The notes under the pieces: model-generated
Databases searched by the model: none
Told to the model about the DNA's origin: nothing
The model's input: only the letters and a program-made list of their open reading frames with translations
Assembly: GCA_024698845.1 (NCBI GenBank)
Contig: JAILQR010000064.1
Location: 1-5,741, forward strand
Source: Bacilli bacterium
GTDB taxonomy: Bacteria > Bacillota_I > Bacilli_A > RF39 > UBA660
Direction of reading: 5' to 3'
DNA: 5,741 bases
Translations under genes and position numbers: made by a program
Shown here: in pieces, positions 1-5,723 of the stretch
How positions within the stretch are numbered: position 1 is the stretch's first letter
Layout of the letters: each line of letters begins with the position of its first letter

Positions 1-22
1 TGATTATAAAGAATGAATTTGT

Positions 23-28
23 TATAAT
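23..28 (+). promoter_or_regulatory. Possible extended -10 promoter element (TGtTATAAT)
   Basis: A perfect TATAAT lies at 23-28, preceded by TG at 20-21, which together match the extended -10 consensus. A -35 box would fall at the very edge of the window: TGATTA at 1-6, or a hexamer beginning one base outside. Transcription would start near 35, which leaves no leader for an ATG at 37 and only a short one for the ATG at 52. The sequence is so AT-rich that such a match can occur by chance; the 11-mer TTGTTATAATG recurs inside coding sequence near 4732. The element may also lie inside the tail of an upstream gene. Confidence 0.22.
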
Positions 29-36
29 GTTTAAGA

Positions 37-861
37 ATGGTGGTTAAAGAAATGATTATAAAAAATATGTTAAGTAATTTTAAAAGATATAGATTCTTAA
101 TGTTTCAACTTATTCAAAGAGATTTTAAAGTAAAATATAAAAGATCTGTACTTGGAGTATTTTGGTCAATATTACAACCTGTTCTAATGATGACTGTAAT
201 GGCCGTTGTATTTTCTCAAATGTTTAAATTTAGTGTTCCAGGAGTTAATTATTTAGTATACTTAATGACAGGTATTATTATGTTTAATTACTTTAGTGAA
301 GCAACAACAAATGCTATGACTTCAGTGGTTTATAATTTTACATTAATGAACAAAATATATATTCCAAAATATATATTCCCAATTGCAAAATGTTTATTTG
401 TTGGAATTAACTTCTTACTTACTTTAATTCCATGGTTTGCAATAATCTTGCTTTCTCATGTTGGACTAGGTGAAATATCTTGCCCTTTATCTATTTGGTA
501 TATTTTATTACCATACATTTTTGTATGTTTCTTTATGTTTACATTAGGTATTGGTATGATAGTTGCATGTATTTCAGTATTCTTAAGAGATATGTTCTAC
601 ATTTTTGGAATATTACTTACTATTTGGAACTATCTAACTCCAGTATTTTATAGTTTAGAAATTATACCAGAAAGTATTAGATGGTTATTTAAATGTAATC
701 CTTTATATTTATTTTTAACTGGTGTTAGAAGTATAGTATTATTTGGTCAAAGACCATCATTAACTCAAATGGGATTAATGGGAATAGAAGGTTTAGCTTG
801 TTTAGCAATAGGATTATTAATATTTAAGAAAAAACAAGATAAATTTATTTATTATGTATAG
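37..861 (+). CDS. wzm: ABC-2 type polysaccharide export permease (Wzm/TagG family)
   Basis: This is the membrane subunit of an ABC exporter that moves an undecaprenyl-linked polysaccharide across the cytoplasmic membrane. The N-terminus (about residues 21-62) has the family pattern of a cytoplasmic amphipathic stretch, RDFKVKYKRSVLG at 28-40, running into the first helix with FWSILQP. About six hydrophobic segments follow, near 44-62, 72-88, 112-140, 157-181, 187-206 and 247-264. The RD pair in FLRDMFYI (182-189) and TPVFYS (201-206) are typical of the family, as is the short basic tail after the last helix. The length of 274 aa is normal and the gene is intact. Its ATPase partner follows 19 nt downstream. 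The start is uncertain: ATG37 has no SD, whereas ATG52 (269 aa) has GGTGG at 39-43. Wzm of an O-antigen, TagG of teichoic acid and RgpC of a rhamnan cannot be told apart from sequence alone. Confidence 0.93.
   Translation: MVVKEMIIKNMLSNFKRYRFLMFQLIQRDFKVKYKRSVLGVFWSILQPVLMMTVMAVVFSQMFKFSVPGVNYLVYLMTGIIMFNYFSEATTNAMTSVVYNFTLMNKIYIPKYIFPIAKCLFVGINFLLTLIPWFAIILLSHVGLGEISCPLSIWYILLPYIFVCFFMFTLGIGMIVACISVFLRDMFYIFGILLTIWNYLTPVFYSLEIIPESIRWLFKCNPLYLFLTGVRSIVLFGQRPSLTQMGLMGIEGLACLAIGLLIFKKKQDKFIYYV
39..43 (+). promoter_or_regulatory. Weak SD GGTGG favouring ATG52 as start of the permease
   Basis: GGTGG at 39-43 sits 8 nt before the in-frame ATG at 52-54, a sensible spacing, and resembles the GGTG part of the extended SD consensus. 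Nothing SD-like precedes ATG37. If ATG52 is used, the protein begins MIIKNML and loses only five residues, none of them part of the conserved family region. Confidence 0.35.
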
Positions 862-862
862 T

Positions 863-870
863 GAGAGGAG
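863..870 (+). promoter_or_regulatory. Ribosome binding site of the ATPase gene (GAGAGGAG)
   Basis: GAGAGGAG begins one base after the permease stop codon (TAG 859-861) and ends 10 nt before ATG881. It fixes the ATPase start and indicates that the two exporter subunits are translated from one message. Confidence 0.75.
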
Positions 871-880
871 TATTTAGATT

Positions 881-1615
881 ATGATTAGATTAAATAATGT
901 TTCTATGAAATTTAATTTAGGTATTGAAGCATCATCATTTAAAGAAACTTTCATTTCTTTATTTGATAAAAAGAGAAGAAAAGAAAAAAATGAATTTTGG
1001 GCTTTAAAGAATGTTACATTTTCAATCGAAAAAGGTGAAGTTGTAGGTTTGATAGGATCTAATGGAGCCGGAAAATCTACTACGCTTAAAATAGTAAGTG
1101 GAGTTATGAAGCCTACAACTGGTACAGTTGAAGTTGATGGTGTTATATCACCAATGATAGAACTAGGTGCAGGATTTGATGCGGAACTTACAGCAAGAGA
1201 AAATATTTTCTTAAATGGTTCTATTATGGGTTATTCAAAAAAATTCTTAGAAGAAAAATTTGATGAAATTGTTGAATTTTCAGAATTACAAGATTTTCTT
1301 GATGTTCCTATCAAGAACTTCTCATCAGGTATGACAGCTAAGCTTGCATTTTCTATTGCAACTATTGTTAATCCTGAAATATTAATTGTTGATGAAATAT
1401 TATCTGTTGGTGATATGAGATTTCAAGAAAAAAGTAAGCAAAAAATGATGGAAATGATTAACGGTGGGACAACAGTTTTATATGTTTCTCATTCACTTGA
1501 AGCAATTAAAAGTATTTGTACAAGAGTTATATGGCTTGAACATGGTGAAATTCAAATGATTGGGCCAACTAAGAAAGTATGTAATGCTTACTATAAGAAA
1601 CAAATGGGTAAATAA
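881..1615 (+). CDS. wzt: Polysaccharide ABC exporter ATP-binding protein (Wzt/TagH family)
   Basis: This is the cytoplasmic ATPase that powers the permease encoded just upstream. All nucleotide-binding motifs are present: Walker A GSNGAGKST at 59-67, ABC signature FSSGM at 147-151, Walker B ILIVDE at 167-172 with the SVGD D-loop at 175-178, and the switch histidine H204 in YVSHS. The segment PMIELGAGFDAELTARENI (91-109), with a glutamate where most ABC proteins have the Q-loop glutamine, is a hallmark of the Wzt/TagH subfamily. So is the inserted basic stretch KKRRKEKNEFWAL (30-42) ahead of Walker A. At 244 aa the protein ends soon after the nucleotide-binding domain, so it lacks the C-terminal glycan-binding domain of the longer Wzt proteins (O8/O9a type) and the long extracytoplasmic tail of Bacillus TagH. 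The exporter should therefore not require a capped non-reducing end. Confidence 0.95.
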   Translation: MIRLNNVSMKFNLGIEASSFKETFISLFDKKRRKEKNEFWALKNVTFSIEKGEVVGLIGSNGAGKSTTLKIVSGVMKPTTGTVEVDGVISPMIELGAGFDAELTARENIFLNGSIMGYSKKFLEEKFDEIVEFSELQDFLDVPIKNFSSGMTAKLAFSIATIVNPEILIVDEILSVGDMRFQEKSKQKMMEMINGGTTVLYVSHSLEAIKSICTRVIWLEHGEIQMIGPTKKVCNAYYKKQMGK

Positions 1616-1635
1616 TTTATTTGAATAACAACATT

Positions 1636-1640
1636 GGAGG
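1636..1640 (+). promoter_or_regulatory. Strong SD (GGAGG) of the two-domain glycosyltransferase
   Basis: GGAGG at 1636-1640 lies 8 nt before ATG1649. It is the best match to the SD consensus in the window and fixes the start. The 33 nt gap before the gene contains no hairpin that I can see, so read-through from the exporter genes is expected. Confidence 0.8.
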
Positions 1641-1648
1641 TTTAAATT

Positions 1649-3451
1649 ATGAAAAAATATATTCATTATTGTTGGTTTGGCGGTAAGCCACTTCCTAAAC
1701 TTGCTAAAAAATGCTTAGAAAGTTGGAAAAAATATCTTCCTGATTGGGAAATAATGAGATGGGATGAATCAAACACCGATTTAAATGAATGTCCTTTTGT
1801 AAAAGGAGCATATGATAATAAAAAATGGGCTTTTGTTGCGGATTATTTTAGAACAAAAGCATTAAAAGAATATGGTGGACTATATTTTGATACAGATATG
1901 ATTGTATCTAAAGATATATCCCATTTATTTACAAATGATACTAAAACTTTTTTAGGTGTTGAAGATTCTGGATATGTGGCTGTTGGTGTATGGTATGAAA
2001 AAGAAAAAGATGCTATTATACCTAATAAATTATTAGAATTATATCAAAGTTATGAATCTTTTCCTATTAATAACCTTAGTGATATTGCTATTCCAAAAAT
2101 AATAAGTAATATTTTAACCCCTCTAGGATTAAGAGAAGGCGTAAATAAAATTCAAAAACTTGAAAAAGGTATATATATTTATCCAAGAGAATATTTTTAT
2201 CCTTTATCATATAATTTTCAAAATAACAAATTTACTGATAATACATGTATGATACATTATTATTTAGCTACATGGGTTCCAAAATGGGAAAGAAAAGCTG
2301 TAAAAATATATCGTAAACATGGGACTGAAAAGGGATCAAAAATTATTGCTCGTAGAACTAGAATTAAAGGTTTAATTAAAAAAGGCATGAAAGCCTCTTT
2401 ATATCCAATATATAAATCAAGACAAAAGAAAAGAAATGAAATTGCCTTTACTAATAGATTAAATGAAATTATTTCTGAAATTGATAACAGTGAAAATAGA
2501 GAAAGATTAGTTTTCTGCAATAAAGAATGGTATGGAGTAAAATCAGCAACTTTAGAATTATTCCCTGATGCAATCCAAATATTCGAATTATATAAAGCTG
2601 ATAAATATGATGAAATAGCTAAACATATTGCATCAAAGAAATATAAAATGGTTGTATTTTCTGGATTTGCAGAAGGATGGTTTAACTTAGTTAAATCTAT
2701 TAGAAAATATGATAAAAAGGTTAGAATTAAAGTTATATGGCATGGTTCTAATGCAATGCATATGCTTGAGTATGATTGGAATAGATTTAAAGAAATGTTT
2801 GAATTACTAGATGAAAATCTAATAAGTTCTATTGCTTTTGTTAAGAAGAGTATGTATGAACAATATAAGCAACTTGGATATAATGTAGAATTTTTAATGA
2901 ATACAGTAAATATTGATAAAGATGAATATAAAGGTGTTCAAAAAAGAAATAAAAAAGGCATTAATATTGGTATATATGCATCAGGTGATAGATGGGTTAA
3001 AAATTTCTATAATCAACTAAGCGGTGCTAGTTTAATTAAAAATGCGACAGTTGATGTTTTACCTCTATCTCAAAGAGTAATTGAAGTAGCTAATTTATTA
3101 AAAATAGATTTAACTGGCGTTAGATCTAATATTCCTCTTGATGAAATGAGAAGAAGAATAGCTGGTAATGATATTGTCTTTTATACAACATTTGTTGAAT
3201 GTGCACCTATTATTCCGCTTGAATGCTTAGAACTTGGTGTATTATGTATAACAGGTAACAATCATCATTACTGGGAAGGTACAGAACTTGAAAAATACTT
3301 AGTTGTATCTCAAGTAGATAATCCTGTTGCTATAGCAAAACAAGCTGAATTATGTTTAAAAAATAAAGATAAGATTCTTAAATTATATAAAGATTGGAAA
3401 GAATCTTATGATAAAGAATGTAAGAAAAATTTTGAAAAATTTATAAAATAA
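1649..3451 (+). CDS. Bifunctional glycosyltransferase: GT32-type N-terminal domain plus GT-B (GT4-like) C-terminal domain
   Basis: Two transferase domains are joined in one 600-residue cytoplasmic protein. Residues 1-215 match the GT32 / capsular polysaccharide synthesis fold (GT-A). The opening KYIHYCWFGGKPLP (3-16), the FVADYFRTKALKEYGGLYFD block (62-81) with the metal-binding DXD at D81-T82-D83, and the closing IHYYLATWVPKW (202-213) are all in place. A lysine/arginine-rich linker (about 213-265) could touch the membrane where the lipid-linked acceptor sits. Residues 285-600 look like a GT-B enzyme: VIWHGSNAM at 362-370 in the first half, and ECAPIIPLE (517-525) giving the E-x7-E donor-site motif with E517 and E525. 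There are no membrane helices. The order suggests addition of two successive sugars to one repeat unit (inference); the sugars cannot be read from sequence. The C-terminal assignment is less sure because its glycine-rich regions are divergent. Confidence 0.85.
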   Translation: MKKYIHYCWFGGKPLPKLAKKCLESWKKYLPDWEIMRWDESNTDLNECPFVKGAYDNKKWAFVADYFRTKALKEYGGLYFDTDMIVSKDISHLFTNDTKTFLGVEDSGYVAVGVWYEKEKDAIIPNKLLELYQSYESFPINNLSDIAIPKIISNILTPLGLREGVNKIQKLEKGIYIYPREYFYPLSYNFQNNKFTDNTCMIHYYLATWVPKWERKAVKIYRKHGTEKGSKIIARRTRIKGLIKKGMKASLYPIYKSRQKKRNEIAFTNRLNEIISEIDNSENRERLVFCNKEWYGVKSATLELFPDAIQIFELYKADKYDEIAKHIASKKYKMVVFSGFAEGWFNLVKSIRKYDKKVRIKVIWHGSNAMHMLEYDWNRFKEMFELLDENLISSIAFVKKSMYEQYKQLGYNVEFLMNTVNIDKDEYKGVQKRNKKGINIGIYASGDRWVKNFYNQLSGASLIKNATVDVLPLSQRVIEVANLLKIDLTGVRSNIPLDEMRRRIAGNDIVFYTTFVECAPIIPLECLELGVLCITGNNHHYWEGTELEKYLVVSQVDNPVAIAKQAELCLKNKDKILKLYKDWKESYDKECKKNFEKFIK

Positions 3452-3463
3452 TTTATGAGAAAA

Positions 3464-3479
3464 GCGGTGTAATGTAATG
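3464..3479 (+). promoter_or_regulatory. Weak SD (GCGGTG) and overlapping start-stop ATGTAATG at the flippase start
   Basis: GCGGTG at 3464-3469 is 7 nt from ATG3477 and is the poorest SD among the internal genes. Just ahead, ATG at 3472-3474 is followed directly by TAA at 3475-3477, whose last A is the first base of the flippase ATG. The out-of-frame start-stop codon pair is seen directly. Whether ribosomes use it is unknown, and chance is a fair explanation in AT-rich DNA. Confidence 0.3.
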
Positions 3480-4712
3480 AACAACAACATTAAAAAGAAT
3501 ATACTATGGAATACTATTGGTTCCTTAATTAATGCTTTTACATCTCTTTTCTTTTTAATTGCTGTAACAAGAATTAATGGTGTAAAAATTGCAGGAATAT
3601 TTTCCTTTGCTTTTTCATTAGCATGCTTTTTTCAAGTTATAGGAACATATTCTGGAAGAAGCTATCAAGTTACAGAAAATAATAAAGAAGTAAAAGATAG
3701 TGATTATGTAACAAGCAGATATATTACATGCTCATTAATGATGCTTGTAACATTAATATATGTTTTATTTAAAAGTTATAGTAGTTTTAAAGTGTCTTTA
3801 ATATTTATTTTAGTATCATATAAACTAGTTGAAGCATTTGCTGAAGTTTTATATGGAATACTTCAAAAAAATGATTATCTTGATAAAGTAGGTAAATCAT
3901 TATTATTGAAAGGTATATTTGGCACTTTAGGATTAGTTTTAATAGATGCTATTACAAATAATCTTATACTTGCATCACTTAGTTTAATATTAATTAATAT
4001 TTTATTTGTGTTATTTTACGATTTAAAGAATTTAAAAAGTTGTAAGATAGAAAAAGGTAAATTTAATTATAAGATATTTAGATATGGTTTTTATGCTTTT
4101 TGTTATGCTTTTTTAACATTTTATTTAGTTCAAGCGCCAAAACTTGCAATAGATAATTATTTATCTTCGACTAAACAGGGAGTATTTGGTGTTATTGCTA
4201 TGCCTGCAACATTTATGGCACTATGTAGTATGTTTATTGTTCATCCATATTTAAATAAACTTACAAAATTATATAATGACAAAAATTTAAAAGATTTTAA
4301 TAAACTATTTAGAAAGTTAGTTTATTTCTTGCTCGGTATAGGAGTTTTTGTTGTTATAGCGGCATATTTTTTAGGAATACCTGTACTTGAACTTGTGTAT
4401 AGTATTAAACTTAAAAAATATTTGTATAGTTTCTTAGTAATTATATGTGGATCTATATTTTATAGCTTATCAATATTATTTCAAAATGCTTTAACTGTAT
4501 TTAGAAAAACTGGAATTCAATTAGTAATATATTTAATAGATTCTGGATTAACATTATTTCTTTCTAACTATCTAACTAAGCATCATGGAATATTTGGTGC
4601 ATCACTTTCTTATACAGTTTCGATGCTTACATTAGCAATTTTATATGTAATTATATATATTTATGAAAATAGCAAAATAAAGAAAGGATTAAATTATGGA
4701 AAAGAAGAATAA
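3477..4712 (+). CDS. Polysaccharide flippase-like membrane protein (MOP superfamily, Wzx-type)
   Basis: This is a 411-residue protein with about twelve hydrophobic segments (roughly 10-31, 40-58, 84-98, 105-126, 141-158, 162-180, 203-220, 236-256, 280-300, 315-336, 347-364, 372-395), as expected for the MOP/MATE fold that flips polyprenyl-linked sugars. Family-like stretches are NIKKNILWNTIGSLINAFTS (4-23), the GIFSFAF block (40-46), and QGVFGVIAMPATFMAL (234-249) with its FIVHP follow-up (253-257), which is characteristic of Firmicute Wzx-like proteins. The gene is intact and only slightly short for the family. The weak SD and ATG3477 give a natural N-terminus. The next gene starts inside its last 17 nt, so the two are probably translationally coupled and may act together. 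Its substrate could be a lipid-linked repeat unit or a single-sugar lipid donor; a flippase beside a complete ABC exporter is the odd point. MOP membership is confident, the substrate is not. Confidence 0.88.
   Translation: MNNNIKKNILWNTIGSLINAFTSLFFLIAVTRINGVKIAGIFSFAFSLACFFQVIGTYSGRSYQVTENNKEVKDSDYVTSRYITCSLMMLVTLIYVLFKSYSSFKVSLIFILVSYKLVEAFAEVLYGILQKNDYLDKVGKSLLLKGIFGTLGLVLIDAITNNLILASLSLILINILFVLFYDLKNLKSCKIEKGKFNYKIFRYGFYAFCYAFLTFYLVQAPKLAIDNYLSSTKQGVFGVIAMPATFMALCSMFIVHPYLNKLTKLYNDKNLKDFNKLFRKLVYFLLGIGVFVVIAAYFLGIPVLELVYSIKLKKYLYSFLVIICGSIFYSLSILFQNALTVFRKTGIQLVIYLIDSGLTLFLSNYLTKHHGIFGASLSYTVSMLTLAILYVIIYIYENSKIKKGLNYGKEE
4681..4688 (+). promoter_or_regulatory. SD of the GT2 gene embedded in the flippase coding sequence (AGAAAGGA)
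   Basis: AGAAAGGA at 4681-4688 lies 7 nt before ATG4696, inside the flippase gene, which ends with TAA at 4710-4712. This supports the overlapping start and implies coupled translation of flippase and GT2 enzyme. Confidence 0.7.
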
Positions 4713-5640
4713 AATAGCAGTTTTAATACCTTGTTATAATGAATCAAAAACTATAGAAAAAGTTGTTAAAGATTATAAAAAAGTATTACCTGATGCTGAT
4801 ATTTACGTTTATGATAACAATAGTAAAGACGATACAGACAAAATCGCTAAAAAGGCTGGAGCTATTGTTAAATATGAATATAAACAAGGTAAAGGCAATG
4901 TTATTAGATCTATGTTTAGAGACTTAGACTATGAATGTTATCTAATGATTGATGGAGATGATACTTATCCATCTGAAAATGCTAGAGAAATGTGTGATTT
5001 AGTTTTAGATGGTAAAGCAGATATGGTAATTGGTGATAGATTATCGTCTACTTACTTTACTGAAAATAAAAGACCATTTCATAATTTCGGTAATAGAATT
5101 GTAAGATTTTTAATTAATAAAATATTCCATAATAATATTAAAGATATTATGACAGGATATAGAGCATTTAGTTATGATTTTGTTAAAGGTTTTCCGGTTT
5201 TATCTAAGGGATTTGAAATAGAAACTGAAATGACTATTCACGCTGTAGATAAAAACTTCAAACTAGTTGAAATTCCTGTTGAATACAGAGATAGACCAGC
5301 AGGTAGTGAATCTAAATTAAATACTTTTAGTGATGGATTTAAAGTATTAAAAACTATTGGTACTTTATTTAAAGAATATAGACCACAAATGTTTTTTAAT
5401 ATATTAGCTTTATTAAGCTTTACAATATCAGCTATTCTTGGTATTCCAGTATTAGTATCTTATATTAAAACTGGTTTAGTTCCTAGATTTCCATCATTAA
5501 TAGTTTCATCTATTTTCCTAGTAATCGCACTTTTAATGAATGTTTGTGGAACAATATTAGGTGTAATTACTAAAAAACATAAACAACAATATGAATTATT
5601 ACAAAATATTATTAGACAAAATAAGAATCTAAATAAATAG
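4696..5640 (+). CDS. Family 2 glycosyltransferase, DPM1-like polyprenyl-phosphate sugar synthase with two C-terminal TM helices
   Basis: The protein resembles dolichol-phosphate-mannose-synthase-like GT2 enzymes, which move a sugar from a nucleotide donor to polyprenyl phosphate at the inner membrane face. IAVLIPCYNES (7-17) opens the GT-A fold, and YDNNSKDDT (39-47) is the usual nucleotide-binding strand. D86-G87-D88-D89 is the DXD metal site, GDRLS (113-117) follows, and DIMTGYRAFS (150-159) is the conserved acceptor-side segment. FEIETEM (173-179) and PVEYRDRPAGSESKLN (194-209) match the region preceding the membrane part. Two hydrophobic segments, about 231-255 and 265-291, flank TGLVPRFPS (259-267), a loop common in this subfamily. 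The length of 314 aa is typical. With the overlapping flippase it could supply a lipid-linked sugar for glycosylation outside the cell, like GtrB/CsbB-type enzymes (inference). The sugar cannot be told. The last codons lie in an inverted repeat shared with the window edge, but the reading frame and C-terminus look normal. Confidence 0.9.
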   Translation: MEKKNKIAVLIPCYNESKTIEKVVKDYKKVLPDADIYVYDNNSKDDTDKIAKKAGAIVKYEYKQGKGNVIRSMFRDLDYECYLMIDGDDTYPSENAREMCDLVLDGKADMVIGDRLSSTYFTENKRPFHNFGNRIVRFLINKIFHNNIKDIMTGYRAFSYDFVKGFPVLSKGFEIETEMTIHAVDKNFKLVEIPVEYRDRPAGSESKLNTFSDGFKVLKTIGTLFKEYRPQMFFNILALLSFTISAILGIPVLVSYIKTGLVPRFPSLIVSSIFLVIALLMNVCGTILGVITKKHKQQYELLQNIIRQNKNLNK

Positions 5641-5642
5641 AA

Positions 5643-5648
5643 GAGAGG
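5643..5648 (+). promoter_or_regulatory. SD (GAGAGG) of the gene starting at 5658
   Basis: GAGAGG at 5643-5648 stands 9 nt before ATG5658 and begins 3 nt after the GT2 stop codon. It closely resembles the site before the ATPase gene. It argues that a real gene begins at 5658, even though the frame closes early in the sequence given. Confidence 0.7.
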
Positions 5649-5657
5649 TTTCAAAAT

Positions 5658-5723
5658 ATGAAGATTAAAAATATTTTATACAAAGTATTAATTCCGTTTG
5701 AAATCTTTCTTCTATTTATTTAG
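5658..5723 (+). CDS. Start of a sixth gene, membrane-protein-like N-terminus, apparently cut short by the inverted repeat
   Basis: ATG5658 follows a good SD at the same tight spacing as the other genes of the operon. It reads MKIKNILYKVLIPFEIF and then LLFI before TAG at 5721-5723, 21 codons in all. A short basic start running into a hydrophobic stretch is what an inner-membrane protein would have. The two mismatched positions of the repeat (5704 and 5707) show native sequence up to about residue 17. From 5708 on, every base is an exact complement of 5611-5644, so residues 18-21 and the stop are probably copied from the end of the GT2 gene rather than belonging here. The original gene is therefore likely much longer. 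Given the neighbours it could be a multi-pass GT-C transferase, but nothing in 17 residues proves that. A genuine 21-residue peptide is the less likely alternative. Confidence 0.5.
   Translation: MKIKNILYKVLIPFEIFLLFI

Noticed and set aside
1..47. Possible 3' end of an upstream gene, open from base 3 to TAA at 45-47 (14 codons)
   Set aside because: Fourteen codons with no recognisable motif cannot be told from chance; another frame also ends early with TGA at 14-16, so I do not annotate it as a gene.
984..990. Run of seven A in the ATPase gene as a programmed frameshift or phase-variation site
   Set aside because: The frame is intact through all ABC motifs on both sides, A7 is common at this base composition, and no downstream structure or alternative frame supports slippage.
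2260..2520. 86-codon open frame on the minus strand
   Set aside because: It lies wholly inside the linker and nearby region of the two-domain glycosyltransferase, has no SD-like context, and its hydrophobic composition is what antisense of lysine- and glutamate-rich codons gives.
5460..5654. 64-codon open frame on the minus strand, leucine/phenylalanine/cysteine-rich
   Set aside because: It is antisense to the membrane and tail part of the GT2 gene, whose + strand frame has clear family motifs. Its beginning lies in one arm of the inverted repeat.
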